The position numbers were made by a program, and so were the translations under genes. DNA of 64,000 nucleotides, taken from Bursaphelenchus xylophilus. Its lineage: Eukaryota > Nematoda > Chromadorea > Rhabditida > Aphelenchoididae. The stretch lies in assembly GCA_904066235.2 (NCBI GenBank), contig CAJFCV020000005.1, positions 8,303,501 through 8,367,500 on the forward strand, in the 5' to 3' direction. The stretch's first letter is position 1, and each line of letters begins with the position of its first letter. This document shows positions 22,801-34,800 of the stretch, in pieces. A model generated the notes under the pieces. The model did not search any database. It was not told the origin of the DNA and saw only the letters and a program-made list of their open reading frames with translations.

Positions 22801-24293
22801 ATTTTTGATATCTAAAATCTTCTCAGATATTATGTCCAAGTCCCCAAAAATAAGGTCCAAATCCCCAACTCCGCCCCATCTTACCCGCAAAAAGCTGTCT
22901 CCATCTAAATTCAAGTTGTTTCCTCTCGGCTAAATACTTTTTGATCGAATAATGAACCCGTTGAACGGCCATGTGCGTCAAATTTGCCGATTTCATCACA
23001 TGAGCCAATACAGAACTCAATCCAAATGGATCGATGGACCAATGAGAGCGTGGTTTGAAGCCGAGCTGGGTCTGCAGGAACTCATGACCCTCAAAAAGTT
23101 CCATTAAAATTGAATATAAATGGGCGTTGGCTTCATCTGTCATTACCCATCCACCAGTCACAATTTCGAATTGGCCCGATTGCAGGTAGCTGAAAATACG
23201 ATTTATGATCAAGTAAGCAAATAGCATATAAAAAATCTCCGGAACTTCGCAAAAATTATATTACACATGACCATCAGATATGAAAAAATTCAAATTTTGA
23301 CAGAATTTTTTGCCCTTCACCTAAAAACCGAACAAAAAAGACAAATCACGTACCCTCTAACCTTCTCCTTCGTATCTTCCGTCTGTTGCGACCACCAGAG
23401 CTCAAAGAAAGACATCTCCGCATAAATGAACTTCATATCCGGCTTTTCACCCAAATTTTTTGCCATTCCATCAAGAATATTCTTAGTTTGCTCTTCATAA
23501 TATCCCTCAAAAGTCTTGAGCCATCCGGGATCACAATGAGAGTGAGGAATAACAATAACATCCAATCGTTTTTCGGATTTGATCTTCTCCTTGTCATATT
23601 TGATTTCAAAGCCTTGTTTCCATACTCCTCCATTTGGATTGTCAAAGGGAATACTGTCATAGACATCTAACATCTATAAAAAACACATTTAGTTCGGTTG
23701 GACATCCAAAATCAGGGTAAAATTGAGAATTTTTATCTCCTTTGCCTAGTACAATCTCCTAAAAGCCAAAGAGAGCAAAAATAAACCAAAAATTTACTTG
23801 AATATCGCTGACAACTTGTCCAACAGGGCATTGCTGGGCTCCGGAAACATTAAAACCGACATGAACTCCATTATTTTCCTGAGGCTGAGGGATCTGAGCT
23901 CCTTGGCCATTATCATTCTCTACAGCCTCATGGGCCTTCCCAATCTCTTGATATCTCCCTAATCGACCTTTGAAGTCCTTGACTAAATCCTCATTTCTCA
24001 AGAGCTTTGCTTCGAGGTCATTAACCTTGGCTCGAAGTGTTTCAATCGAGTCGATCTGAAGGGATAGATAATATAAAAATTCGATTATTAGGGGAAAAAT
24101 AAACATTTCCTTGATGGAAATAGGTATCTAAACATAGAACAAGACATTTAAGCGCACTTACATTTCGTTTGAGGGCGTTTGTTCGGATGGTAGCATTGGA
24201 ATCGACAAAATTGTATAGCACAAAGCTTATGCAAATAAAAGTTGCCAAACCTGCGACAAATGCAAGTCTCGCCGATGGTAAGTTGATTGCCAT
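16823..24293 (-). CDS. aman-2: Golgi alpha-mannosidase II (GH38)
   Basis: Thirteen exons: 24293-24162, 24055-23798, 23673-23354, 23189-22885, 22633-22275, 21953-21812, 21572-21329, 21042-20599, 20360-20182, 19840-19530, 18184-17981, 17794-17402 and 16966-16823; all in frame, 1144 aa, essentially the length I recall for C. elegans AMAN-2. It is a type II Golgi enzyme that trims GlcNAcMan5GlcNAc2 in N-glycan maturation. Visible parts: signal anchor [20 protein letters not shown], coiled-coil stem ([16 protein letters not shown]), zinc site HSHCDPGW (His176, Asp178), nucleophile Asp290 in [24 protein letters not shown], the IPLGDDFR acid/base region, zinc ligand in [11 protein letters not shown], and [12 protein letters not shown]. 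The residue between the two zinc ligands is Cys where Asn is usual. The UGT gene lies 502 bp upstream on the same strand. Introns carry transposons at 18290-19517 and 21984-22178. Confidence 0.97.
16984..17401 (-). repeat. Tandem duplication inside mannosidase intron 12
   Basis: Two diverged ~190-230 bp units, roughly 17401-17175 and 17170-16984, share the order GGAATTGGC..AATTTGAGA, AGGTGACTGTAA, motif B (GACATTTTATACG) and AGAGGAAACGGTATAA. The first unit begins exactly at the GTGAG 5' splice site of exon 12, so the duplication also copied a splice-donor-like GTGAGGAATC into the intron near 17171. Confidence 0.7.
18290..19517. mobile_element. Non-autonomous Tc1/mariner-type element, CAGGGTGACCC ends
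   Basis: 1228 bp bounded by 27-bp perfect terminal inverted repeats beginning CAGGGTGACCCAAAATAACG, with TA on both sides (18288-18289 and 18518-19519 equivalent: the right TA is at 19518-19519), the target duplication of the IS630-Tc1-mariner group. No transposase frame is visible. It lies in intron 10 of the mannosidase gene, its right end only 11 bp from the splice donor of exon 10. Confidence 0.85.
21984..22178. mobile_element. Foldback MITE, 195 bp
   Basis: Two ~95-bp arms fold on each other. The ends read TACAGTG..TCTGATCCAGTGAC and, in reverse complement, TACAGTAGCGGACCTGATCC; the centre is GGCAAAATGCCTCCCTCTCC against GGAGAGGGAGGTATTTTG. It is flanked by TA and lies in intron 5 of the mannosidase gene. 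A decayed relative sits at about 15680-15893. Confidence 0.8.
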
Positions 24294-24794
24294 GACATGA
24301 ACGAGCCCTGCAACTGGAAATTTACTACTTTTACTCAAACTCTAAAGCAATATAATTTATTTTCAATATTCACCATGACGATTAATATAAAGCTGTGAGA
24401 AAAGCTAAATAAATATTCGATAAAGGGTTTATAAAGAGAAAAAAAATAACTTCCGATTCGTGTATTCAGATTAGTGGCCGAATAAAAGGAAACGTTGCAA
24501 AAAAGAATAATTTTTACAAAAGGCGACATTTTATACGATGAAAGGTGTTTGGAGAGAGGATAACAGTAGCTGTAAAGGACTGTAAGATAGTGTTTTTTGA
24601 AAGATATTTCCAAACCTGTCTAAGTAAACAATTCTGATCTTCAAATGCTCAAAACTTGCTAATTTCTGTAAGTTTTTGTATCCTTGCCATGTACAACATA
24701 GTCGATGTCAAAAGTTTGCAAAATCTTATAAACTTACAGTTGAAGTTAACTTTTTTTAGCAAATATAAGACTGATAATAAGAATAGTAATAATT
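24294..24794. other. 500-bp gap between UGT stop and mannosidase start
   Basis: A TTTCCAG upstream of the mannosidase ATG could serve as a cis- or trans-splice acceptor. Motif B lies at 24525-24539 in the + orientation. No gene. The short distance and common strand leave room for a downstream-operon arrangement, but no Ur-like or SL2-type signal is evident. Confidence 0.4.
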
Positions 24795-27700
24795 TTATTC
24801 AGCTTTTTCCCGATTTTTTATTCTAAACAACCGAGAAATCAAAAATTTTCCGATTTTTACCGTAATTTTCGCCGAATTATAAATAAAAAATGTCAAGAAC
24901 AGTACAACCAAAGCCAAAAGGCCAGTCAAATCGAGGTTATAGAGCTGTACGATGCTCATCTCAACAGATGACGGTAAAAATTCCGGGAGATTTCCATCAG
25001 CCGCTTCGAGGAATCGAAAATACCGTTGTAAGGCCTCTTTTCCAGTGAAAGATTGATTTTTGAACAAAGTTTTGACCCGTTGAGCGTTAACTGAGTATCT
25101 GAAATCTCATTGTATGAGTTGACAAGTGCTGCTTACTTATTATTTCTCAACATTTCGCTGAAAATTTTTATGAATTTTGTCGGATTTCCGGCTAAATCAT
25201 CTTTATTGACCATTTTTCCCCAGCCATTTCTTTCGACCAGTTTTCCATTGAAAGTTTGATCTCCAAATAATGGGATGACAAGGACTGGGACACCACAATA
25301 GGCAGCTTCGACTAGGCTGTTATATCCTCCATGAGTTATGAAGAGTTTTACATGGGGATGGCCTGAAATATGTATGAATAAAATTAATCTCTCAGGTTCT
25401 TTTATTTCCAGGATCAAAAAAAGATGATTTGTGGATCTTTTGGCCTATTTTTTAATCAAAAAATTTCAAGGTAGAATACGAAGAAGAAAATAAATTCTTA
25501 CAGATCAATTGTTGTTGAGGAATCCAAGAAACAACGTCAATATTTGGAAAGTTTCCTGCAAATTCCCTTGACGCCTGAAAAAGGAGTTTACAAAACAATA
25601 CGTTCCGCCAAAATAATGTTAAGCTCATGTCTTCAAGCAGCCTAAAATGTCTTAAAATATCCTCTTTACCGTATCTTTTTCATCCAATCTGACAACAAAA
25701 TGAAATCCCTCGACTTGCGAGAAGATATCCAAAATATTCTCCATGAAGTTGAAGGTTGTAACCGCCATGGTTCCCATTGAAAAATAAATGATTTTTTCGT
25801 GCTCTTCTGATAATGTTCGCAGATCCTCGGGCAACTTCTCATCGCTATTTTCGACTCCAATTCCCCCAATATTCACAATTCTGCTGCTTTTTGGCCGAGG
25901 AAAGTCCAAAAAATCGAGCGAATTTACAAAAACTAATGAAGATTTGGCCGCGATCCTTGGCAAATCAGCAAAACTTTCTTCGAATTTTTCGCGGAAAATT
26001 GCTGTTTCAGATTCTGCGGCTTTTCGGAATCCCTGGATTGTTGAGAGTTCTGTGAGGAGATTACTGTAACGTTCGGTTAAAGTCATCTTGTCATCGATGT
26101 TTTTGTTGTCAAAGACGGCGGGAAGCCAGGATGGAGTGAATGGCAAGCCGAGAGTGGAGGCCATTGCTGAATTCATGGGGCAACTAAAACAACAATCGTA
26201 GGCTGCATACTACTGTCAATTTTAGGACAGAATAAATCCTCGTATGAAGATTTACGGAAGCCTGCAAATAACGAGATAAAAACTTGTCAAGGGAAGTACC
26301 CAAAATGCGTACATTTTGGGCACAGGCTACACATCACTTCCTGAAAATTTTAGCTGACGTTTTGCAGTGGCCGCTGAGATATTGAACGATCTTTTGCCGT
26401 CGAGAGAGTACGCGAAACACGGAGAGCGGTCAGAGAGAAAAGCAATTTTCTCCCTCAATTTCCCAGGTCCGCACGGAAAAAGTTGATTTTTTTGTGGAAA
26501 TTAAACTTGCCTCGACATCCAGATTTTCGTTTTGATTCCAGCCGCTTCAGCGATTCCGAATCCGCATAAAGTTAGCTGCTCTCCAACAAGAACATCATAA
26601 TTATTTTCCTTAATCTCTTTGATCAGTCCCTCTTTTTCGACAAAGCCTAGAATTGTTTGTAAAATACGAGTAGAAGAAATTAATGGGATATTTTAGACAA
26701 GCCTTTGTTTTCTGCACAATTTACTTACATTTACAAGCATCGGCCAGTCTGGAATGAATATCAGCACTTTCAAAGAAAATTGAGAAATAAAAAAGGGGCT
26801 TTAGAAGATCAAAAATGAATATTGGCAAGTAATCATTAGCAGTTCTTGAGGTAGAAATTGGAGCTGTCCGATTTGGCCAATCAAAGTTCACTTTCCAGAG
26901 GTTGAAATTATTAGATTTATAGTTGAAACTGCCCGGAGGTTCATCGTAAAAAACTTCCATTAGAGTCTGAAAAAATATTAGGTTGATTCAAAAGTTTTTC
27001 CACATTTTTTTGAGACATTTCAAAATAAAATTTCTGGAGCCTGATTGAATGTACGTTAAAACTGAAAGCATAGATGTATGGGGCAGACCATTGCAAAATT
27101 TTTGATTCGTAGCATTTTATTTTCTACAAGCTTCCTTTCAGAATATTTCAAAAATACTAAAAATTTCTCCGTTTGCGTCATGGTGAATATCCCGGGCCCT
27201 AGCAATTTTCCAGCCCACTAAAAAGTCTCCGGTTTTGGGTTATTCGTACTGGGGATGGCTGTAGTTTCTTCTGAATTTATTGCTCTACTTATATCTACAC
27301 TGACGTTTTTTGTAGCATCCCATAAAGTTGGCCGAAGAGCCGAGCTACCGATCAAAAGCAGATTTTTAAAAATTTTTTGAAAGGGGTTAGACTTTTTTGA
27401 CTCGGCTGCCATTCAGGTTGTACAAAGACTGTATGCTGATGATACATTCAAAAAGTCACCAACTGAAATTGCCTTATAAGGTAGAAAAGCAGCATAAACT
27501 GCACTTTTAGACGATTTTTGTAATTTTTTTACTGGTATGGCAAGAGGACCTTCAGCTTAGCGCGTCTAGCAACTGATAGTGTATGTCAAGTAGGATCAAT
27601 TATTTATTAAATAACTAGGATACCGGGCGAGAGTAATGAACAGAAAACGTTTTTGTAAAAATCCCCTAAATTTCGTAAAATATTGGTAGATTAGAAAGAT

Positions 27701-28470
27701 TCGATTTTTCTGCCGCATAGCTAAAGCTAGCGCGAATGTTTAGCATTGGCGTTGTAGTGCTACTCATACACTACAATAACAGAAAGCGTTATCTCTTAGT
27801 GCTTCTAATAGCTGCGTCTACAGGGTCTACTTTTGCCAGACCCTAATTTTTGATTTTTCGCACTAAAAATTTTTCGACTAGCCCTATAGCAAATTGTCCT
27901 CGATGCCATAGAGATTACATACAGGCATACCATATTCTAGAATATTAAGAAGATACAGTCACTCTAGACGTAACGCCGGCGGTTTACTTTTTCTACCTTC
28001 GAGTAGTTAAGGTTTAACACGGCGCTACTACTACAAATTGCTAAGTTGTAAAAAGTTATTAATCTACTATAATCTACAAACAGCCCTCTTTCTAACAAGA
28101 TATATATCAGGCCCACTGGCTTTGGTCTAAATTTTTAAAAATTTTTTAAAGACATGTGGAAAAACTTTTGAATCAACCTAATATTAAAGGTGATTTTTTC
28201 TATATACGGAACCTAGAGTCATGTCAAATTTTGGCGAACAGTTTTCATGTCTTATTAAACGACCCGCCCATCTACAAATTATCACATTTTATTAATATTA
28301 TTTTATTTAAAAAATCTTAAAATACTCACCACATTATGACCGTCTTCGGCCAACGCCGAAGCAACTTTTGAGTTGAAAATCATATGTGAATAACTAATTG
28401 TTGGGGAAAATACAAGAACTTTGAGCCCATCGGATACTGGTAAGTACAATAAAAAATACAAAAAATACAT
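24795..28470 (-). CDS. UDP-glycosyltransferase (UGT, family GT1)
   Basis: Seven exons: 28470-28330, 26966-26729, 26646-26511, 26183-25670, 25574-25502, 25362-25137 and 25098-24795; in frame, 543 aa, normal for UGTs. Begins with a signal peptide (MYFLYFLLYLPVSDG), then SHMIFNSKVASALAEDGHNVT, whose His is the usual catalytic base. The UDP-sugar half has IIYFSMGT, SWIPQQQLICHPHVKLFITHGGYNSL and GVPVLVIPLFGDQTFNG, the GT1 signature with the donor-contacting HGG and DQ. A membrane helix (LLALVVLFLTFFIYN) and a lysine-rich tail ending KNREKAE suggest ER retention. Role: conjugation of small lipophilic molecules with a UDP-sugar. The third intron (26510-26184) starts with GC, not GT (AG|GCAAGT). Intron 1 holds a mariner-like element and intron 3 a family D repeat. 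The exact worm UGT subfamily cannot be told. Confidence 0.95.
26290..26505. repeat. Dispersed repeat family D copy in UGT intron 3
   Basis: Reads TTTTAGCTGACGTTTTGCAG, CCGCTGAGATATTGAACGATC, GAGAGAGTACGCGAAACACG and GAGAGCGGTCAGAGAGAAAAG, in the same order as 440-540. It occupies most of the intron and ends just inside the GC splice donor at 26510. Confidence 0.65.
26978..28181. mobile_element. Non-autonomous mariner-like element
   Basis: 1204 bp with 28-bp perfect terminal inverted repeats starting TTAGGTTGATTCAAAAGTTT, the TTAGGT..AAGTTTTT pattern of animal mariners, flanked by TA (26976-26977 and 28182-28183). The size approaches an intact mariner (~1.3 kb), but the longest frame is 64 codons and no transposase motif is seen. 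It fills nearly all of UGT intron 1 and ends 11 bp from the acceptor of exon 2. Confidence 0.85.
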
Positions 28471-31400
28471 CAGAGACTTTGACGATTCTAAATAGTCTTT
28501 TCCGGCTCAAGTTGTTCGCTGTTTCCACCTTTAAAATCTTGGCTCTCTGTCTGTTGCCATGACTCGATTTCAGCTTTTTTGTGTAAAGGTCAGAGGCCGC
28601 GGGATGGTCATTTGAAATGAATAGTGGTTAATTGAGGATGAACGTCTCTACAAAACAGCTTCAGTAAGTGAAAAAATTGATGGAATTTCTAACAAAAATC
28701 ATTGAAAAATAAAGCGATAGGTGCATGGAAAAAGTACTTTAATTTTCTACCATTTTTTTAAATTATTTTTTTTTCAAATTATCAAGTAATATATTATATA
28801 ATTGCTGCCTGCAGTACATGCAACATAATTTATGCAATCTTTTCATCCAGAAAACCGCAAGAAAATCGGCTTATTTTGGCCGAAAACTTCAATAATTTTT
28901 GCGGGTTAAAATTTTTGTCACTTGCAAAATGTTTTTTGTTAATTTTTTTTCCAAATTTGGTTTCTTTTATTTTGCATTTGTTTTTTTAATCATTGTAATA
29001 TATATTTTAATTAAAAAAGTCCATATTTCAATTAATTTTTTTATTTCTCGCATAACTTTTATAAAACTCATTCCCGAACAAACACATTGGCCAATACACG
29101 TCATGAATATAAACGCTCTTTTTGGACGGCCTGATGAACTTGACACCTGCGTGGGTTGGGAATAAATAGAGGAAAAATAGCTTTTACAACCTTTAATGCG
29201 TTTACTTTAACAGAGTAGGGAAACAGTCATGAATGGAAGTCCTTCCTATCCCTCGATAAAGCTGATATGTGAAAATTCAGCGTCCAATTTACTTTGGGAG
29301 GAGAGGGACTGAATTGAATTGAAAAGATACGCCATTTGCATTTTTTCCAGACATGGTAGGGGCCGGGCCGGGATTCGGAAATTTGGAAAAGGCCGGGCCG
29401 GCTTTGAGGTGGCCAAGGCCCGGAAATGCCACATCTTGGCCCTATAGCCAAAAACAAAAAATTTTTGGATCCTTTCACCAGGGAGATTATGCAAATTTTT
29501 TGCATTTTGCCTCAAAAAATCCGAAAATTCTCCGGACATTTTTTACTTTCCATGAAAAAAATATATTTCCTTTCTCGGAACATAACAATACGACGATTTT
29601 CAGAAGTTCCCCTCATTTTCATTAGCCCTTTCCGAGGCCAGAGACGTGTCCACATGTTTCGAAAAGTGGAACGGCCAAACACGAGGCCCCCTTTCTCTCG
29701 GCTCGCTTTCTCTTTTTTACGAGCTCGGCTCTATTTCGAAAATGGCCTAAAGCTTGCGGTCAGTCGTGATTTTTTCATAACCTTTATTGTAATTTTACTT
29801 TTTTTCAATGGATTTTGAAACCTTTTCAAATTTTCTTACATTTAATTGATGGCTAAAGTACGCAAGATGCCATTTTAAAATTTTTTTGCCAAATAAGCGG
29901 ATTAAATATCCCTAAAACGGCCTCTTCCCAATGTTTGTCCTGAAGACTTGCTAGTCATGCAAATGGGAGGAAAACGTGATTCTTTTTGGCATTATTACAT
30001 CGATAATTTTTGTATTTTTACATTTACGTCTGTATGTGCAATTACCAGAAGGAGAGAAAATTGGCTTGGTGGAGTAATGAGCCCCCTTAATTGGCTTGCA
30101 TATTCTGTGTGGAGCCTTTATTTGAGTCTGATGTTTTTGTACAAGACTGGCTCAAAAAACGACGTTCAGATCCTTTTATTTCGTTTTGTTATACCATTGT
30201 CTTTATAATACTTTCAGTTTTCTAAAATTTTAGCTTACGCTTTGCAAGGACATCCGAGATATTCGATGATCTTTGACAACTAGAGAGTACGAAAAAGGCG
30301 GAGAGTCGTCAGCCAGGAAAACTCTTTTTGACCGTACTAGTCTGTTTGCAAAGTCGCTTTAGTGACTTTCGCGACATGCACTGTGAGAAAACAAAATTTC
30401 TTTTTTGCACAGTGCAGGGCTCGAATCCGTGCCAATGTCGCGCTTGATTTTTTGGTGAAACAGTTTTTTTCAACTTTTCGAACGGGATGGCAATTAACCA
30501 AAACATTAAGCAAAGCCGACCACAAAGCTTGGCGTTCTCTGAAAACTGTAGGCCAAAGAATCAAAAAAATTTTGCATGTTGCCTTGAATAGTCGAACAAT
30601 TTTACATAGAAGGTAGTATTGACATTAGCTACTATAATTTACAATGTTATTTACATCCCTTTGTTGTTTTATTGGCAATGTCATCCCGTTATTCTTTCTC
30701 GGTTAATCCAAAGTTTACCGATGTTGAAATAGGAGCTTTTACTCAATTTATCGCTCTCTCAAAATTGTATTATTTTTGGTTCGGAAGGATTAAGAAATAC
30801 GCACTCAGAGTGCACTCTTTCAATTGAGAATGACCTTTTTTTCTTTTTCTCGAAATTCTATAGTGACAATTCGAAGTAGCATATAAAGATTGCAGTAGAG
30901 ACTAAAATTTTTCATTTATGAAGGACTTGAGGGCATAGAATTGCTTAAAATTTACCGGGTTTTTAAGTCTCAGATTGCGATGGGATTTGGCGGCAACATA
31001 GAGAGACAATTCGTTTCGAAATTGTGAAAAAATGGCTGGTGCTTTCGCTTACATATACTAGAAAAAATTGGTCTAGTTTCGGGCCAAGTTCTATAAAAAA
31101 TTTGAGCGTTTATTAAACTCTAGAATTCCGTTTGCAAGTCACTTGATGGCTACTGCAAAGCGCATGCCAACAATATTGGATATGCTTTCAAAACTCTACC
31201 TTTCTTTCCCAGCACACTTAAGGCTGGAATGGGGGAAAATTACACAAGTTATTCCAATTCGAATCTTAAACTTTACCCTGTTTCATTTGTTGACCGTTTC
31301 AACAACTGATTTTGGCTTTATCAATCAATTGCTCTTTGGTAGATAAGATCGCCCAACAAAGAGCAGTTCCTTTTATTGCTCAAGGTCAATCTCTTTGCAT

Positions 31401-31842
31401 TTTGCAAAATTGTCGGGATATTGCAATATTTTCAGCGTTGTGAGCAATCTTTTTTACGTACTTACTGCTCATTATAATGAAAGCTTTTTTGGATCTTTTT
31501 TGCTCTTCGTCCTGTAGCAGCTAAAACGTACGTGCGTTAATTCAATTTTGAGCTATCAATTGCTCGGACGGTCGAAAGATTAGATAATTTAACCGGCCGA
31601 GACGCTCCGATTTCCGTTCATTTTTGATAATTTTTTAATTTGCTAGGTTTCCTAGACCATTTTCTGTTTTTCCGCCAGAAAATTAATAATTTTTTTATAC
31701 TATACAGTCCGTATTTTACGCAAAATAACGTAGAAATTAAATTATTCAATAACTCTTTCAGGCTCGTAAGAGTCAGGCCATTTGGCCAAGAAGATCATCA
31801 ACCAACGTCCCGTTCCATCAAATTCCGGCTGCCAGTCGCTGT
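28471..31842. other. Intergenic region, no gene supported
   Basis: Divergent spacer between the UGT and oxidase genes. It holds a GC-rich direct repeat (GGGCCGGG units) near 29351-29420, a family D copy at about 30215-30335, and a nested inverted repeat at 30370-30441 (CGCGACAT / ATGTCGCG outside GCACTGTG / CACAGTGC). The frames at 28899-29165, 29353-29818 and 29948-30208 show no motif or splice logic and look accidental. The last ~80 bp (from TTTCAG at about 31761) are probably the 5' leader of the oxidase. Confidence 0.45.
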
Positions 31843-34800
31843 ATGGATCATCGGATCACCGGCAAAGTCGCTATAACAATCGTGCTCCTTATTGCAGTAA
31901 GTTCACTTCACTTTGTTTTATCCATTTTAAAATACCTTACGTTTCATTATATTACACGATGATTTTCAGGGCGCATGCGGTGAAATTGACCCCGGAATTC
32001 CCGATTTTCCCCAAATTTCGGCCGAATTTGGGACAAAAACTTTAAACTCAACGAAAAACGATGGAAAAAATGTTAGTATTGCAATCATCGGTGGTGGATT
32101 CGCTGGGCTCGCTGCCTTCGGAAAGCTGGATCAACTGGGATATGAAAATGTCGAACTTTTCGAAGCGGCCGGTCGATTGGGCGGCCGAGTCTACCCTGTA
32201 CCTTATAGTGAGTTTTTGAAAAAATAAAAAATCGTTTTATGACTATTTATGATGTTGTTAGACTTTATAGGGTTATTCAAACATCACATCTGGTTAAAAA
32301 TCAGTAAAAAATTAGGGGTTTCAACAAAAATTTATATTATTCATGTCATGGATAATAATAAAAAAAATTGCTTCTAAACTTGGCCTAAGGACATTAGCGG
32401 TCGTTACAGAGCATATAGATAACTTTTCAGAGTATTTCTTCTTTACCTTACTTTTTTGAATTTAGGTTTTGCAAACTGGAACAGAATGCCAAAATCGGCG
32501 GGAATTTAAAAACTTGAAATTTTGTCGCGGAATTTGGCCCAAAATTTGGTAGTCGATAAAAGAATTACATTACCGTATTTTAAAATTTTTATGATTTTTA
32601 AAAAGATTTTAAAAGCAAAATTGAAAAATATTTGATGTCTAGTGCAATATGTAAAAAAATCCCGTTTTCCAGCCGACGGCTTCATCCAGCACGGCGCGCA
32701 GTTCATTAACGGCGCGGAGAATCCCATTTTTGAGATGGCTCGGCGACTGGGCGTTGTGACTAGAGAGATGGACGACGACGAATTGTTTCGAAATGCGGAT
32801 TACCGGACGGGCAAGTGCTCTCTGGACATGCATTGTGTGGAGGAGTTCGAAGAGTTCGTGGAAAAACTCGAATTCCAAATCCAGGAGATGGCCAGAGACC
32901 CGGTCATGTGGAATCGGACCGTCGCAACGGTCTACAAAGAGGTCTTTCGAGGGTTTATTGCGGTGAGTTGGCAGTAAATCTTGAGATTTTTTGGAAAAAA
33001 GAAAAAAAGGAAAAAAGTGTCGGATTTGGATGAAAGTCGACGCAAATTAAAACGCACTTCGCGAGTTGCTGAAGCAGGCTCAAAGGGGGGTCTGCCCTAG
33101 AAATTGACTCCCACTTTTTTTTGTCTTAACTGATGACATGTAGGATGCTAAAGAACTTGGTGAATTTTTTTCGAAAAATTCGTCATCATGACCGAGATAT
33201 GACGTATTTATTGAATTTCGCATAATGTGATATATTGTACTGATTTATTGACAAAATATCTCAGAACTGTGTATATATACGTTATTGGCCATGCTGAACA
33301 ACTTTGTAATTGACCCGAAGTTTGTCAGGTTACTGTAACATACCGTAACGCCAATGCTCAATCAAAAAATCTCGATTTTCTCGATTTTTTTCAATAATTT
33401 TCTCGGAATTTTTTTTCATTTTTGGAATCAGCATCAAATTCTGCATCGGATAGGCTATATGCGCATCTCCAGATAGGTGTACAAAAATGTCGTGGCGCAA
33501 CCGGTAGTGGGTCGGACTACCATTCAAAAGGTCCCGGGTTCGAGTCCGGGTGGAAGAAAAAATGCTCAAACGCGCTGGAAATTGTCCCAAAACAGTTGTA
33601 ATGTATTGGAAATGAAAATTTTTTGTTAGCGATTTTTTTGTTTAGAAACAACGCAGGGCACACAGAAAGACTATTCCTCAGAGGATTTCGCTCTATTTTG
33701 CCCAAAACACCAAAAAGTTTTCGCATTTTGCCATTTGACAAAAAATTGAGATAATGATTTTCAGGTGTTCTTACGCGAAAACGTTTCCAGTTTTTCTAGA
33801 GCAGTTTTTTGCGCTGCCTTCAAATAGCTTTCTAACAGCCGCGAAAATCTTCCACAAAAAAATTTTACATTCAAAAATTTGTAGATATTCACATATTTCA
33901 TGATGTTACAGTATTTAATCTTGTAAAATTTGCTAAAATTTCGACTCCTCATAGTACAAAACATTTGTATCCACGTTTGAATGACGTTACTTCGGTTTAC
34001 TGGGTTCTGGCGGGGCTCTCCGATTAAAACAAAAAAGTGCAACTTTTTGGTGTTTTGGGCAAAATTGAGCGAAATCTTCTGAGGAATAGTCTTTCTATAT
34101 GCCCTGTGTTGTTTCTAAACAAAAAAATCGCTAACAAAAAATTTTCATTTCTTCGGCAGATTTGGGCCCACAAAAATCATGATTTTCAAAAATTTCGTAA
34201 AATCCAAAATTTAGCCTTTTTAGGGGAAAATGTTAATTATTATTTATTTTTAACACAGTTCCAATACATTACAACTGTTTTGGGACAATTTCCAGCGCGT
34301 TTGAGCATTTTTGCTTCCACCCGGACTCGAACCCGGGACCTTTTGAATGGTAGTCCGACCCACTACCGGTTGCGCCACGACATTTTTGTACACCTATCTG
34401 GAGATGCGCATATAGCCTATCCGATGCAGAATTTGATGCTGATTCCAAAAATGAAAAAAAATTCCGAGAAAATTATTGAAAAAAATCGAGAAAATCGAGA
34501 TTTTTTGATTGAGCATTGGCGTTACGGTATGTTACAGTAACCTGACAAACTTCGGGTCAATTACAAAGTTGTTCAGCATGGCCAATAACGTATATATACT
34601 CAGTTCTGAGATATTTTGTCAATAAATCAGTACAATATATCACATTATGCGAAATTCAATAAATACGTCATATCTCGGTCATGATGACGAATTTTTCGAA
34701 AAAAATTCACCAAGTTCTTTAGCATCCTACATGTCATCAGTTAAGACAAAAAAAAGTGGGGGTCAATTTCTAGGGCAGACCCCCCTTCCACAGCTCGCGA

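Noticed and set aside
27218..27412. Remnant mariner transposase inside the 26978-28181 element
   Set aside because: Only a 64-codon frame, without the D..D catalytic motifs or any phrase I recognise from mariner transposases.
29353..29818. Overlapping 90- and 130-codon frames in a GC-rich repeat
   Set aside because: They run through GGGCCGGG repeats, then AT-rich sequence, with no domain or splice context; probably accidental.
33490..33556. Functional tRNA gene
   Set aside because: The T arm and the A/B boxes are good, but the acceptor stem does not pair and the anticodon stem is broken, so it is a tRNA-derived repeat.
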